Of a stretch of DNA of 64,000 nucleotides, positions 9,065-17,967 are shown piece after piece (the first letter of the stretch is position 1; each line of letters starts with the position of its first letter). Position numbers and translations under genes: made by a program. The notes under the pieces were generated by a model, which did no database searches, was not told where the DNA came from, and saw only the letters and a list, made by a program, of their open reading frames with translations. The stretch comes from an uncultured Aquimarina sp. (lineage in GTDB: Bacteria > Bacteroidota > Bacteroidia > Flavobacteriales > Flavobacteriaceae). The stretch spans positions 349,167-413,166 of the forward strand of contig CANMCO010000005.1 in NCBI GenBank assembly GCA_947496355.1, given 5' to 3'.

Positions 9065-9573
9065 TTATTCTTTCTTAATTATATTATTTATTTAGATGCT
9101 ATTTTTCATAGCATTTAGGTCTGTATTGAACTGTTTAAATAAAAGTAAACCTCTGGTATTTGTAATCAGGATTTTGGGAATATTTCAATATTATGTTAAC
9201 AAATAATTAACATGTAAAAAATTGATTTTCAGATCATTAAATCCCGAAATTAAAAATACGTTTTCGCCGCTCCTTAACCTTTAGATAACATTAGAACACC
9301 CCTAAAACCTAAAAATCAACAACAATCTAATCCAAACTTTGAGGATCCAATACCTTAAAAACCATTTTCATATTCATTCTTAAGAAGTAAACATATAAAA
9401 AGTATGTATTAGTCAAAGTTTAATTTTCGTTAAATCCTAAAGGTTTTTACATAATGGTAATAGTTATGGTACCTTCTAATAAAATTGAAAATCAAAATAT
9501 TATGACTTTCAAAACTACATTTGCTTTGTAAAATTAAAATAAATTATATCTCAAATCTTTAAAAACACAAAAA
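9065..9573. other. 509-bp intergenic region between divergent genes
   Basis: AT-rich with no ORF that looks real on either strand. It must hold promoters for the nitrilase (minus) and the small secreted protein (plus); the best match is TACATTTG at 9516-9523, which fits the -7 consensus TAnnTTTG for the plus-strand gene. Confidence 0.5.
9516..9523 (+). promoter_or_regulatory. Bacteroidota -7 element (TACATTTG)
   Basis: Exact TAnnTTTG match 51 bp ahead of the secreted-protein ORF, leaving room for a 5' leader of about 40 nt. A clear -33 TTG is not seen. Confidence 0.45.
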
Positions 9574-9924
9574 ATGAAAAAGTTAACAGTTTTATTATTC
9601 GCAATTGTATTAGGGTCAAGTCAAGTTTTCGCATTAGATAATAATACCCCTATGAACACAGAATCGCAACTTAGAAACGAAGTTGCTGCGCTTTTAAAAA
9701 GTCCTGAAATCAAAGTAGAAAGAGGCGAAATTACAGCTGATATCGAATTTACACTGAACAACAATGGAGAAATTGTAGTGTTAACTGTTGATTCTGATAA
9801 AGATCCTGTAATTAATTACATTAAATCAAGACTAAATTACAAGAAGGTAAGAACAGAGAATACCAACAATAAGAATAGAGTATTCCACCTTACTTTGAGA
9901 ATTAAGAAACCTCAGAACGCATAA
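9574..9924 (+). CDS. Small secreted protein of unknown function
   Basis: 116 residues. A clear Sec signal peptide (MKKLTVLLFAIVLGSSQVFA) is followed by a mature part of about 95 residues with alternating beta-type segments (GEITADIEFTLNNNGEIVVLTVDSD, then a basic stretch and FHLTLRIKKP). The pattern of strand-helix-strand is reminiscent of TonB C-terminal-like small proteins common in Flavobacteria, but no diagnostic motif is present. It is a single-gene unit with its own -7 element and terminator. Function not known. Confidence 0.75.
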   Translation: MKKLTVLLFAIVLGSSQVFALDNNTPMNTESQLRNEVAALLKSPEIKVERGEITADIEFTLNNNGEIVVLTVDSDKDPVINYIKSRLNYKKVRTENTNNKNRVFHLTLRIKKPQNA

Positions 9925-9948
9925 TTAGATTAGCCTCTATTATTAGGT

Positions 9949-9983
9949 AAAGCAGTTATAATACTTTATAGCTGCTTTCTTTT
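9949..9983 (+). terminator. Rho-independent terminator
   Basis: Arms AAAGCAG/CTGCTTT, extended by TATA/TATA with one T-G mismatch, around a 4-nt loop, followed by a T-rich run. It closes the secreted-protein gene and lies directly next to the stop of the convergent UbiA gene. Confidence 0.75.
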
Positions 9984-10891
9984 TACCAAAGAATTCTATC
10001 TAGAATCATATTCACATCAATCAATACAATACTAAAAGTTCCAGAAACAATAATTAGTTTCAGGATATTATGTAACCATATGTAATGTGGTTTTCCTTTG
10101 GATATCCAAAGTGCTACTAAAAACAAGAATAAAAGAGCGAAGCATCCATAGAAATAAAGATTCATAAAACCAATTTCATACTTTGTTAGTAAAAGGTAGA
10201 TGGGAACTCCAGAAGTTAAGATCAAAGCACTTATTATTCCTTTAGAAGCTAACTCTCCATAAACCACTGGTATCGTCTTATAATTTTGAGCCATGTCTCC
10301 TTTTAAATTACCCAAATCCTTTACCATTTCACGTATCATCAACATCAAAAACAGAAAAGTTGCATGCACAAAGATCACTTCATCAAAATTTTTGTAATAG
10401 ATAAATACTGCAAAAAATGGTGTTATTGCTAACACTGAAGCCACTGTATTTCCTATGATAGGGTATTTCTTTAATTTGTGCGAATACAACCAAATTCCAA
10501 AAATATAAAGAGAGAAAAAAAGAACCGCTCTAAAGGACACATAACTCACAAGTACTACAGACAGAAAATTTAATACGAAATAACCTGTAAGTTTAGTTTG
10601 TTGACTCACCAAACGATCAAGCATTGTTTTTTGCGGTCTATTGATAAGGTCTTTTTCTCTATCATAAAAATTATTAATGATATATCCTCCCGCAATAACC
10701 CCAGCTGAAGCTAAAACAATAACAAACAAATTAGCATCAAGAATAACTTTCTTTAAGGGAATATCTGGCGCTAAAATAAATATAGAAGTGAGGTATTGGG
10801 CGATTACAATGATCAGTATATTGTATCCTCTTACCACAGAAAATAAACTCAGTAATTTAAGAAGTATGAGTTTGTTTTTTCTATTAAGCAT
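9983..10891 (-). CDS. UbiA-family prenyltransferase (geranylgeranylglycerol-phosphate type)
   Basis: 302 residues with about eight membrane helices. Both Asp-rich motifs of the UbiA family are present: NNFYDREKD (about residue 70-80) and KDLGNLKGD (about 190-200). These bind the prenyl diphosphate through Mg2+. The gene follows the mevalonate-pathway genes with an 11-bp gap after the GHMP kinase, the same order seen in other Flavobacteriia, where it is usually named geranylgeranylglycerol-phosphate geranylgeranyltransferase. The acceptor cannot be told from sequence; menaquinone-type prenylation is the alternative. Confidence 0.85.
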   Translation of the reverse strand: MLNRKNKLILLKLLSLFSVVRGYNILIIVIAQYLTSIFILAPDIPLKKVILDANLFVIVLASAGVIAGGYIINNFYDREKDLINRPQKTMLDRLVSQQTKLTGYFVLNFLSVVLVSYVSFRAVLFFSLYIFGIWLYSHKLKKYPIIGNTVASVLAITPFFAVFIYYKNFDEVIFVHATFLFLMLMIREMVKDLGNLKGDMAQNYKTIPVVYGELASKGIISALILTSGVPIYLLLTKYEIGFMNLYFYGCFALLFLFLVALWISKGKPHYIWLHNILKLIIVSGTFSIVLIDVNMILDRILW

Positions 10892-10902
10892 GGCAATGCT
10901 TA

Positions 10903-11838
10903 TTAAAAATTGTAAACTACCTCTAACTTGTAATCTTTAAGTGAAGTTTGTGCCTTGTTAAAATCTTGTGTAAAACCTAGGATATAACCTCCTCCACCAG
11001 AACCACATAACTTAAGATAGTAATCATTAGTTTCAATACCTTTTTTCCACAACGTATGAAACTCTTTTGGAATCATGGGCTTAAAGTTATCAAGGACTAC
11101 ATGAGAAAGCTCTTTAATATTTAAAAACAAGGATTTAACATCACCTTTCAAGAAATCATCTACACAGGCATCTGTATATTTAACAAATTGATTTTTAAGC
11201 ATACTCCTAAAACCTTCTTGCTTCATACTTTCCATAAAGATGCTAACCATTGGTGCCGTTTCTCCCACAATACCACTATCTAACAAGAAAACGGCACCTT
11301 TCTTGTTTTCTGTACTCTGAGAAGGAATTCCTGCAGGTTCTATATTATCTTTAGAATGAATAAGTATGGGAAGGCTTAAATAACTATTTAATGGATCTAA
11401 TCCCGAACTACTACCATGAAAGAAGGACTCCATTAATCCAAAAACCTCTTTAAGCTTCAATAATTTATCACGAGTCAGGTTTTCTAGCACTGTAATTTTA
11501 TCTTCTGCATATTTGTCATAAATAGCAGCTACAAGAGCTCCACTACTCCCAACACCGTAACCTTGTGGGATACTACTATCAAAATACATCCCAGAGTCTA
11601 TATCTGCATTAAGTTTACCTAAATCAAATTTTACTATTCCTTCACTCTGGATTTCTTCAAGATACTTTGCAAAAGCTTTAAGATTAGTATTAGATTTTAT
11701 TGCCTCTTGATCTGGATTTTCAGAAACTTTTAGTGCTCCTTTGAAAAAGTTATATGGTATAGAAAGACCTTTCGAATCTTTTATAATTCCATATTCTCCA
11801 AACAAAAGTATTTTAGAATAAAATAACGGTCCCTTCAT
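10903..11838 (-). CDS. GHMP kinase, probable mevalonate kinase
   Basis: 311 residues, GHMP kinase fold. N-terminal FYSKILLFGEYGII is the usual substrate-binding beginning; the ATP-binding motif 2 is PQGYGVGSSGALVAAI (about residue 100), and the third motif KLCGSGGGGYILGF lies near the C-terminus. Position between diphosphomevalonate decarboxylase and UbiA supports mevalonate or phosphomevalonate phosphorylation in isoprenoid synthesis. It starts 49 bp after the decarboxylase stop, so the three genes are likely one operon. Confidence 0.82.
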   Translation of the reverse strand: MKGPLFYSKILLFGEYGIIKDSKGLSIPYNFFKGALKVSENPDQEAIKSNTNLKAFAKYLEEIQSEGIVKFDLGKLNADIDSGMYFDSSIPQGYGVGSSGALVAAIYDKYAEDKITVLENLTRDKLLKLKEVFGLMESFFHGSSSGLDPLNSYLSLPILIHSKDNIEPAGIPSQSTENKKGAVFLLDSGIVGETAPMVSIFMESMKQEGFRSMLKNQFVKYTDACVDDFLKGDVKSLFLNIKELSHVVLDNFKPMIPKEFHTLWKKGIETNDYYLKLCGSGGGGYILGFTQDFNKAQTSLKDYKLEVVYNF

Positions 11839-11887
11839 TATTTTTTGATGTAGTTATATTGTATTAGTATTCCTTACTAAGATAAAG

Positions 11888-12973
11888 TTACAATAATTTT
11901 GCTCCCAATCCTATTTTGTCGCAAATATACTGCCCATTCTGACAATACACAACTAACTCATTGGTAATGAATTCCAAAATCTGATCTTTTTCAATATTTG
12001 GATATAATAAATGTACATTTGCTCCTGCATCCAAAGTAAAACACAATTTAGAGCCTGTTTTTTTACGATATTCCCAAACTTTATTAATTACCGATAATGT
12101 ATTCGGTTTCATTAAAATAAAATATGGCAAGGAAGTCATCATCATCGCATGCAATGTAAGTGCTTCGCTCTCGACCACTTCAATAAAAGAATTCAAATCT
12201 CCTGAAATTAATATTTCTTTCAGTTTGATTATATTTCCTGAAGCTTGTTCAAACCGTTTTGCAGCAAATGGGTGACCATGCATCAGATCATGTCCTACTG
12301 TACTACTAACCTGTTTCTCTCCTTTATCAATCAACAAAATAGTATCTTGGTAATCCTCAAAATTTTGATGAACCTTATCCGGAAACTTTATTGCAAACGC
12401 ATCACTGCTATCTTGAATATCTGCATGTTTTCCCCAAACCGTAATTGGCCCCTGTATACTTCTGCATGCACTCCCAGAACCAAGACGAGCCAGAAACGAA
12501 GCTTTTTGAATACATTCTACTTCTGACATTGCTGGGTTGATCATTTTTTCTAATTGCATTAAGCAATATGCTATAGCACTCATACCGCTAGCAGAAGAAG
12601 CAATCCCACTGCTATGCGGGAACGTATTACTGGTTTCTATTGTAAAATGATACTGTTTTAAGAAAGGGAGATATGTTTCTATTCTTGAAAAAAAACTTTG
12701 AATTTTTGGTTTAAAATCAAGTTTATGTTTCCCTTCAAAAATTAGATCAAAATCAAAATTCTCTGAAACTTTATCGTGTTTTTTGTAGTGTAAACTAGTA
12801 ATTGTTTTACACGCATCTAGTGTAAAACTAATAGATGCATTTTCAGGAAGTTGAACCGGTCTTTTACCCCAATATTTTACCAAAGCTATGTTGCTGGGAG
12901 AAGAGCAAGATATTGTACCTTTGTCAGGTAATTCTGAAAGTATAGGTGAAGTAAATTCGGGATAATTTGTCAT
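11888..12973 (-). CDS. mvaD: Diphosphomevalonate decarboxylase
   Basis: 361 residues, cytoplasmic. Family signatures are clear: SNIALVKYWGKRP near the N-terminus, the GHMP ATP loop FPHSSGIASSASGMSA, and GSGSACRSIQGPITVWG. The enzyme converts mevalonate 5-diphosphate to isopentenyl diphosphate with ATP, the last step of the mevalonate route. Its presence shows that the organism makes isoprenoids by the mevalonate pathway, as Flavobacteriaceae typically do. First gene of the mvaD-GHMP kinase-UbiA unit, divergent from tspO. Confidence 0.93.
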   Translation of the reverse strand: MTNYPEFTSPILSELPDKGTISCSSPSNIALVKYWGKRPVQLPENASISFTLDACKTITSLHYKKHDKVSENFDFDLIFEGKHKLDFKPKIQSFFSRIETYLPFLKQYHFTIETSNTFPHSSGIASSASGMSAIAYCLMQLEKMINPAMSEVECIQKASFLARLGSGSACRSIQGPITVWGKHADIQDSSDAFAIKFPDKVHQNFEDYQDTILLIDKGEKQVSSTVGHDLMHGHPFAAKRFEQASGNIIKLKEILISGDLNSFIEVVESEALTLHAMMMTSLPYFILMKPNTLSVINKVWEYRKKTGSKLCFTLDAGANVHLLYPNIEKDQILEFITNELVVYCQNGQYICDKIGLGAKLL

Positions 12974-13073
12974 AGTTATACAAAAATTTTAGGCAAATAT
13001 AAGTGCTGTAAGATATTTAAGCACATAGTAGTGAAAATAAATTGCTATTTTAGTACTGCACTAATTCATTTTG

Positions 13074-13547
13074 ATGAAAAAAAAGTTATCTCGTATCGGT
13101 ATTTCGGTATTATTGTGTTTAATAATTGGGTTTATGAGTAGTATAGCTACTCAGACTTCTATTGATACATGGTATGTAACTTTAAAAAAACCTTCTTTTA
13201 CTCCGCCCAATTGGATTTTTGCTCCAGTATGGACAATCCTATATACTTTAATGGGAATTGCAGCTGGAATTGTTTGGAGCAAAGGTTTTTATCATAAATG
13301 GGTAAAAGTTGCGTTATATCATTTTGGGTTTCAATTATTGCTTAATGCAGCGTGGTCCATTTTTTTCTTTGGACTACAAAACCCATTACTAGCTTTATTG
13401 GATATAGTTGCCCTATTTATCCTATTATTATTTACAATTAAATGGTTTACCGTTGTAAATTCTATTGCTGCCTACCTACTTATCCCTTATGCCGTTTGGG
13501 TTGCTTTTGCGACCGCATTGAATTTTGGTATATGGCAATTAAATTAA
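13074..13547 (+). CDS. tspO: TspO/MBR family membrane protein
   Basis: 157 residues and five membrane helices. TspO signatures: KKPSFTPPNWIFAPVWTILY in the first loop and helix 2, and LLLNAAWSIFFFGLQNP in helix 3 (aromatic-rich ligand pocket). The frame also contains a TTG at 13071, but ATG at 13074 gives the natural N-terminus MKKKLSRIGIS. TspO proteins bind tetrapyrroles and sterol-like ligands in the membrane. The TetR gene starts 25 bp after its stop, so the two are probably cotranscribed. Confidence 0.92.
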   Translation: MKKKLSRIGISVLLCLIIGFMSSIATQTSIDTWYVTLKKPSFTPPNWIFAPVWTILYTLMGIAAGIVWSKGFYHKWVKVALYHFGFQLLLNAAWSIFFFGLQNPLLALLDIVALFILLLFTIKWFTVVNSIAAYLLIPYAVWVAFATALNFGIWQLN

Positions 13548-13571
13548 AAAGAATAAGGAACATCATTTTTT

Positions 13572-14141
13572 ATGAGTAAAAAAGCAATAGTCTTACAGAC
13601 TACTCTAGAATTAATAACAAAACAAGGTATCAACGCTACTTCTCTTTCTCAAATTATTAAAGAATCAGGTGTAGCAAATGGCACCGTATATCATCATTTT
13701 AAGAATAAAGAAGAAATCATTACTGAATTGTATTTGATGCTCACCCAAGATTTTGGTACCGTTGTGATGCGTAATATCCCAGAAGATGACATAAAAAAGC
13801 AATTTACTGTGATGTGGCTAAACCTGTTTTATTATTTTGTAAATAATCCTCTTGCCTTTATATTTTCTGAGCAAATTGCACGCTCACCAGAAATACCACA
13901 ATCTCTGAAAGACAAGGCGAGGCAATACTTCAGTGAAATTGAAGATTATTTCAAAGAAGGAGTCAAGAAAAAAGTCTTTAAATCCTACAACACTTTGGTT
14001 ATGGAAGAACTATTTTTTGGCAATGTGGTTTCATTAGTAAAAATTCACGAAAACGAACAAGTAAAACTTCAGGAAAAACACATTAATCAAGCTATAGAAA
14101 TCTCATGGAGAGGTTTTCTAAAAGATGCCACGATTATATAG
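13572..14141 (+). CDS. TetR/AcrR family transcriptional regulator
   Basis: 189 residues. The N-terminal HTH is typical: LITKQGINATSLSQIIKESG, then VANGTVYHHFKNKEEIITELY (recognition helix ending in YHHF). The C-terminal ligand domain (about 60-189) is variable and does not reveal the ligand. It lies just downstream of tspO in the same direction and may respond to, or control the level of, a ligand handled by TspO; this is inference. Confidence 0.9.
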   Translation: MSKKAIVLQTTLELITKQGINATSLSQIIKESGVANGTVYHHFKNKEEIITELYLMLTQDFGTVVMRNIPEDDIKKQFTVMWLNLFYYFVNNPLAFIFSEQIARSPEIPQSLKDKARQYFSEIEDYFKEGVKKKVFKSYNTLVMEELFFGNVVSLVKIHENEQVKLQEKHINQAIEISWRGFLKDATII

Positions 14142-14182
14142 CTCAATATATCGTAAACAAAGTGTTACATATATTAATAGTA

Positions 14183-14230
14183 AGCGCAGTTGAAATATGG
14201 GAGAATGTATCCTTATTTTTCGACTGCGCT
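14183..14230. repeat. REP-like palindrome (GCGCAGT type) in convergent gap
   Basis: AGCGCAGTTGAAA is paired with TTTCGACTGCGCT around a 22-nt loop, followed by CGAAATGACA. Sequences of the type TTTCGACTGCGCTCGAAATGAC occur as dispersed intergenic palindromes in Flavobacteriaceae. It may also terminate the two convergent transcripts here. Confidence 0.6.
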
Positions 14231-14269
14231 CGAAATGACATTAACTATGTTTCCTGAAGGGAATTAAGA

Positions 14270-15058
14270 TTAATTGAAAACAATATTCACACAGGAATCT
14301 TTATATAAATCCTTAAGTACAAATTCGACAGCTTTTCTGGCATTATCAGCCTTTCCTATTGCCCCTCCTTTAAACGTTAGTTTTCCGGTATCCCTGCTCC
14401 AGTAAAACTCATTACTATCAGATTTGATAATTCGCTTATCATTTTTGGTAGTTACTTGAAAAGCATCAAATTCCTGACTATATTCTAATCCCGAAGGAAA
14501 ATATACTTCAGTAACAAATTTTGTCGAGCCTTTTCCGTAAACATAACATACACACTCTCCTATATCTTTTGCTTCAGACACTCTAACCATATTGTTTTGC
14601 ACAATTTTCCATCCTCCGTTTGAACTTATAGCAACAATATCCATTAGCATTGTTCCTTTTTCAGCAATTTTCTTATCGATATAAGATTCAAAATTTATAA
14701 CCGCAGAAATTGTTCCTGCTCTTTCCTTTTGTGTTTGAAAGACAACTTTATCCAGTGTTAGCCTAAATGTATAATTGTTATCATTAATAATATCGTCTAA
14801 TTGCTTAGAAATATCATTTTTGCTATAATTTTTTCTTACCAGAGCCCCTGACAAATTCACATAAACAGTATTCCCATTATATTTTTCATCGAATAGGTCA
14901 AGTACATCTTCTTTTTTGGTTCCCTGTGTTAGCGCATTCATCTTGTCGATGTACTCCATTAATAACGTTTTTATAGGCTCTTTTTCGTTATTGGCTTGCG
15001 CCTGATGCTGTCCACTAAATAAAAATGCTAAAATGAGAAGAAGGGTAATTTTTTTCAT
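14270..15058 (-). CDS. Secreted protein with NTF2-like half, unknown function
   Basis: 262 residues with a Sec signal peptide (MKKITLLLILAFLFSGQHQAQA). The first half of the mature protein (about 30-150) looks like an NTF2/SnoaL-type fold: a helix with IKTLLMEYIDKMNALTQG, then strands ending in GGWKIVQNNMVRV. The second half (about 160-262) is a separate beta-rich part with two pairs of Cys (CVCY and a Cys near the C-terminus). No catalytic motif is recognised. Single gene, convergent with the TetR gene. Confidence 0.7.
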   Translation of the reverse strand: MKKITLLLILAFLFSGQHQAQANNEKEPIKTLLMEYIDKMNALTQGTKKEDVLDLFDEKYNGNTVYVNLSGALVRKNYSKNDISKQLDDIINDNNYTFRLTLDKVVFQTQKERAGTISAVINFESYIDKKIAEKGTMLMDIVAISSNGGWKIVQNNMVRVSEAKDIGECVCYVYGKGSTKFVTEVYFPSGLEYSQEFDAFQVTTKNDKRIIKSDSNEFYWSRDTGKLTFKGGAIGKADNARKAVEFVLKDLYKDSCVNIVFN

Positions 15059-15135
15059 AGTTAATAAGGTGTTAGTTAAACCCCATTAAGGTACAAAATT
15101 TTAAATAGAAAACCGAATCTTCCTTGTGGTATTTT

Positions 15136-15693
15136 TCAGGACAAACTACTCAATTCTAACAATTTAATTACTGTTTTTAGGTTTCTGGTGGTTGCGCTAC
15201 ACTTCAATTTTTTCTCAAAAAAATTAGTATTCAATTTCGTTCTTCCGTAACCATTTGCAGCAAAAAAATACACTACTTTAGATGTAATTACAAACTCTTC
15301 CTCTCCGTATGAATTAGATTGCAATTCCTCTACTGCAGAAGGATATGGCTGCCCAGATAGTAAAGTAAAATACATCTTTTCATCTTCAATCTCGTGGTTT
15401 TCAAGTCGCTTTAAAAATGGATTATTGGTATGAATAGACTCTAATATATCCCTTTTAAGTACCAAAACCGGAACATCAAAACCAAAGTGTTTCTCGATCC
15501 CTTTTTTAATTAAATTACTTAATACATCTTCTTGATCCTCTTGCTTGCTCTCAAAAAGCACATTTCCGCTTTGGATATAAGTAACGACAGAATAAAAGCC
15601 CAGATCTTCAAACATAGTCTTAAGATCTACCATTTTGATCTTTTTCTGACCACTTACATTAATGCCACGTAATAATGCGATGTATGTTTTCAT
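15136..15693 (-). CDS. DUF1697 family protein
   Basis: 185 residues. The N-terminus TYIALLRGINVSGQKKIKM followed by LKTMFEDLGF and TYIQSGNVLFES is the signature of DUF1697, and the C-terminal KLKCSATTRNLKTVIKLLEL also fits that family. Members are small cytoplasmic proteins of unknown role, widespread in bacteria. Stands alone, with 154 bp holding a palindromic repeat between it and the flavoprotein gene. Confidence 0.9.
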   Translation of the reverse strand: MKTYIALLRGINVSGQKKIKMVDLKTMFEDLGFYSVVTYIQSGNVLFESKQEDQEDVLSNLIKKGIEKHFGFDVPVLVLKRDILESIHTNNPFLKRLENHEIEDEKMYFTLLSGQPYPSAVEELQSNSYGEEEFVITSKVVYFFAANGYGRTKLNTNFFEKKLKCSATTRNLKTVIKLLELSSLS

Positions 15694-15724
15694 TATTGAA
15701 ATTTATCTTAGAATATAATTGCAG

Positions 15725-15807
15725 TTCCTTCTCCCTGGGGAGAAGTTTAGGATGAGGGGATTTTAATCGAAAACCCTCACCTTAATCCTCTCCCATAGGG
15801 AGAGGAA
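15725..15807. repeat. Long palindromic repeat (CTCTCCC type)
   Basis: An imperfect inverted repeat: 15725-15759 (TTCCTTCTCCCTGGGGAGAA...) against 15774-15807 (...CCCATAGGGAGAGGAA), each arm itself having an inner palindrome. Shorter relatives occur at about 39949-39976 and 54652-54676. A dispersed intergenic element of the REP type. Confidence 0.65.
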
Positions 15808-15847
15808 ACTCAATTTTTGATTATTTAGAAAAATAATTAAACAAACC

Positions 15848-17059
15848 CTATCCCGATGTAATCGCCTGTGCTGCAATAAATGCTCCTGTCCAAGCATTTT
15901 GAAAATTAAATCCACCGGTGATCGCATCAATATTTAATACCTCACCTGCAAAATACAAATTCTTATGTTTCTTACTCTCATACGTCTTGAAGTTAACTTC
16001 TTTAAGATTAATTCCCCCTGCTGTGACAAACTCTTCCTTAAAAGTGCTCTTGCCTTTTACCTGAAAAATACCTTGAGTCAATTGCCCAGACAACTCATCC
16101 ATTTGAGATTTATTCAAATCTGCCCAACGGGTTTCTTTTTGAATGCCCGAGGCTAACACCAAACTCTGCCATAGTCTTTTTGGTAATTCAAACTGTGCGT
16201 ATTTAAATACTTGTTGCTTTGGGTTATTGTTTTTAAGTTCTTTTATTTCTTCAATTGCATCTTGAGCAGAATAATGTTGAAGCCAATTCACATTAATTTC
16301 AAAATTATAATCAAGTGCATTAAGTTCTATGGCTCCCCAGGCTGATAGCTTAAGGATTGCAGGGCCACTCATTCCCCAATGTGTAACTAACAAAGGACCT
16401 TCGCTGGTTAACTTTGAATTTTTAACCGTAACAGAAGCCTCTGTTACCACCCCTGGTAAATCTTTGATTCTAGTATCTTTAATATTAAAGGTGAATAATG
16501 ATGGAACAGCATCTATAGTATCATGACCCAATTCTTGAAGCAGTTTCCATATTTTAGGGTTACTGCCCGTCGCTATCATAAGTTTTGAAGTAGTAAAATC
16601 GCCTTGACTGGTTACCACTAACCACTTTTCATTTTTTTCTTGAAAGCTTTTGACAGCATGATTTTTAAGCACCTCTACATTAAGTCGTCTAGCTTCAGAC
16701 AAAAAACAATTAATGATCGTTTCTGAAGAATCTGAAATCGGAAATATCCTGCCATCATCTTCAATCTTTAATGCTACTCCTCTACGATCAAACCAATCCA
16801 TAGTATCCCCAGTCATGAAAGTATGAAAAGGGCCTTTTAATTCCTTTTCTCCTCTGGGATAATTCTTACTTAATTCATTCGGAATAAACTCGGCATGAGT
16901 AACATTACATCGCCCACCACCAGAAACCCGCACTTTGGACAAAACTTCTTTTCCTCTTTCAAGGATTGCAATTTTTAGGTTTGGATTGTTTTCTGCTGCA
17001 TTAATAGCGGTGAAAAAACCTGCGGCACCACCACCAACGATTATTAAATCATAGTTCAT
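15848..17059 (-). CDS. BaiN/HI0933-type flavoprotein oxidoreductase
   Basis: 403 residues. N-terminal FAD-binding loop MNYDLIIVGGGAAGFFTAI, then KVRVSGGGRCNVTHAEF, which is diagnostic of the HI0933-like/BaiN group, and a C-terminal FAD segment NLYFAGEVLNIDAITGGFNFQ. Related proteins are flavin-dependent reductases of unsaturated substrates; the physiological substrate here is unknown. Its start overlaps the stop of the GDPD gene by 4 bp (ATGA), so the two are translationally coupled. Confidence 0.9.
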   Translation of the reverse strand: MNYDLIIVGGGAAGFFTAINAAENNPNLKIAILERGKEVLSKVRVSGGGRCNVTHAEFIPNELSKNYPRGEKELKGPFHTFMTGDTMDWFDRRGVALKIEDDGRIFPISDSSETIINCFLSEARRLNVEVLKNHAVKSFQEKNEKWLVVTSQGDFTTSKLMIATGSNPKIWKLLQELGHDTIDAVPSLFTFNIKDTRIKDLPGVVTEASVTVKNSKLTSEGPLLVTHWGMSGPAILKLSAWGAIELNALDYNFEINVNWLQHYSAQDAIEEIKELKNNNPKQQVFKYAQFELPKRLWQSLVLASGIQKETRWADLNKSQMDELSGQLTQGIFQVKGKSTFKEEFVTAGGINLKEVNFKTYESKKHKNLYFAGEVLNIDAITGGFNFQNAWTGAFIAAQAITSG

Positions 17060-17736
17060 ACGGCAAAATTCGGAAAATCTGTGATGATACCATCAACATT
17101 CCATGATTTTGATTGGTCAATCAACATTTCTTGATTTACCGTCCAAACATATACTTTATACCCATGCTTTTGGGCAAGTGCAACCTCATCTTTAGTCAAA
17201 GTAGTAATAGGAGGATGAACAGAAAATGCTTGTAGGTCATTAGCAACCGGTAACGCTTTGGTAATGTTTTCTTCGGTCAGCACACCTAACTTAAATTTTG
17301 ATGTAATTTCTTTTATCTGAAACAATTGAGAATGATCAAAACTGGATATAATAAAATGATCATGGGTCCAATTTGTATTCTTAATATACGTTTCAACCAA
17401 TTTGATAGTTGGTTTTGCAGTATTATTTCCTTTTAATTCAATATTAAGTTCGCACCGCGCATCTACTAAACGTAGCACTTCTTCTAATGTGGGTATTGCA
17501 TATCCTTCATGAGTGGTAAACTGTTGTAATTCCTGTAAGGCATAGCCTGCAACTTCTCCTTTACCATTGGTTGTTCTATCTAGTATTTCATCGTGGATCA
17601 CTACCAATTCGCTACTTTTACAACAATGTACATCGATTTCTATCCCATCTACATCATGTATCAAAGCTTCTTTAATAGATTCTAAAGTGTTCTCAGCAAC
17701 CAAACCAGCTGCACCGCGATGTCCGTATTTTTTCAT
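17056..17736 (-). CDS. Glycerophosphodiester phosphodiesterase
   Basis: 226 residues from the ATG at 17736; a GTG six bases upstream (17742) is less likely, as the ATG product begins MKKYGHRGAAGLVAENT with the catalytic HRG at once, and GGAG lies just ahead. Metal and catalytic residues are visible in GIEIDVHCCKSSELVVIHDEILDRTT (Glu, Asp, His). The enzyme cleaves glycerophosphodiesters to glycerol 3-phosphate and an alcohol. No signal peptide, so cytoplasmic. First gene of the unit with the BaiN-type flavoprotein. Confidence 0.9.
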   Translation of the reverse strand: MKKYGHRGAAGLVAENTLESIKEALIHDVDGIEIDVHCCKSSELVVIHDEILDRTTNGKGEVAGYALQELQQFTTHEGYAIPTLEEVLRLVDARCELNIELKGNNTAKPTIKLVETYIKNTNWTHDHFIISSFDHSQLFQIKEITSKFKLGVLTEENITKALPVANDLQAFSVHPPITTLTKDEVALAQKHGYKVYVWTVNQEMLIDQSKSWNVDGIITDFPNFAV

Positions 17737-17870
17737 AAGCACTCCATTTTTTCGACATAAAAATAAGGAAATATACCTCTAGAGCCTACAGGGATAATCC
17801 TACTAAGGTTTAATTACGGTATAGTACTATAAATATCGCCCTTGTAAACCCTTTCTTAGAAGACATCTTT

Positions 17871-17898
17871 TTGTCATCCCAGCGTAGGCTGGGATCTA
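17871..17898 (+). repeat. REP-like element copy 1 (CCCAGCGTAGGCTGGG)
   Basis: A 28-bp element starting TTGTCATCCCAGCG and ending GGGATCTA, with an inner palindrome. It forms an outer inverted pair with copy 2, 34 bp away, just downstream of the CHAT gene. Confidence 0.75.
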
Positions 17899-17931
17899 GT
17901 TTGATATAGCAATATTTTTTTAGAGTGTTTA

Positions 17932-17959
17932 TAGATTCCTGCCTACGCCGGAATGACAA
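17932..17959 (-). repeat. REP-like element copy 2, inverted
   Basis: The reverse complement of copy 1 with a few changes (CCGGCGTAGGCAGG). Together copies 1 and 2 make a paired palindrome ending 8 bp from the stop of the TPR-CHAT gene, where it may act as its terminator. Confidence 0.75.
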
Positions 17960-17967
17960 GCCTAAGG

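Noticed and set aside
17871..17959. Paired palindromes that look like CRISPR repeats
   Set aside because: Only two copies here, inverted rather than direct, with no further regular spacing and no cas genes; REP-like element instead.
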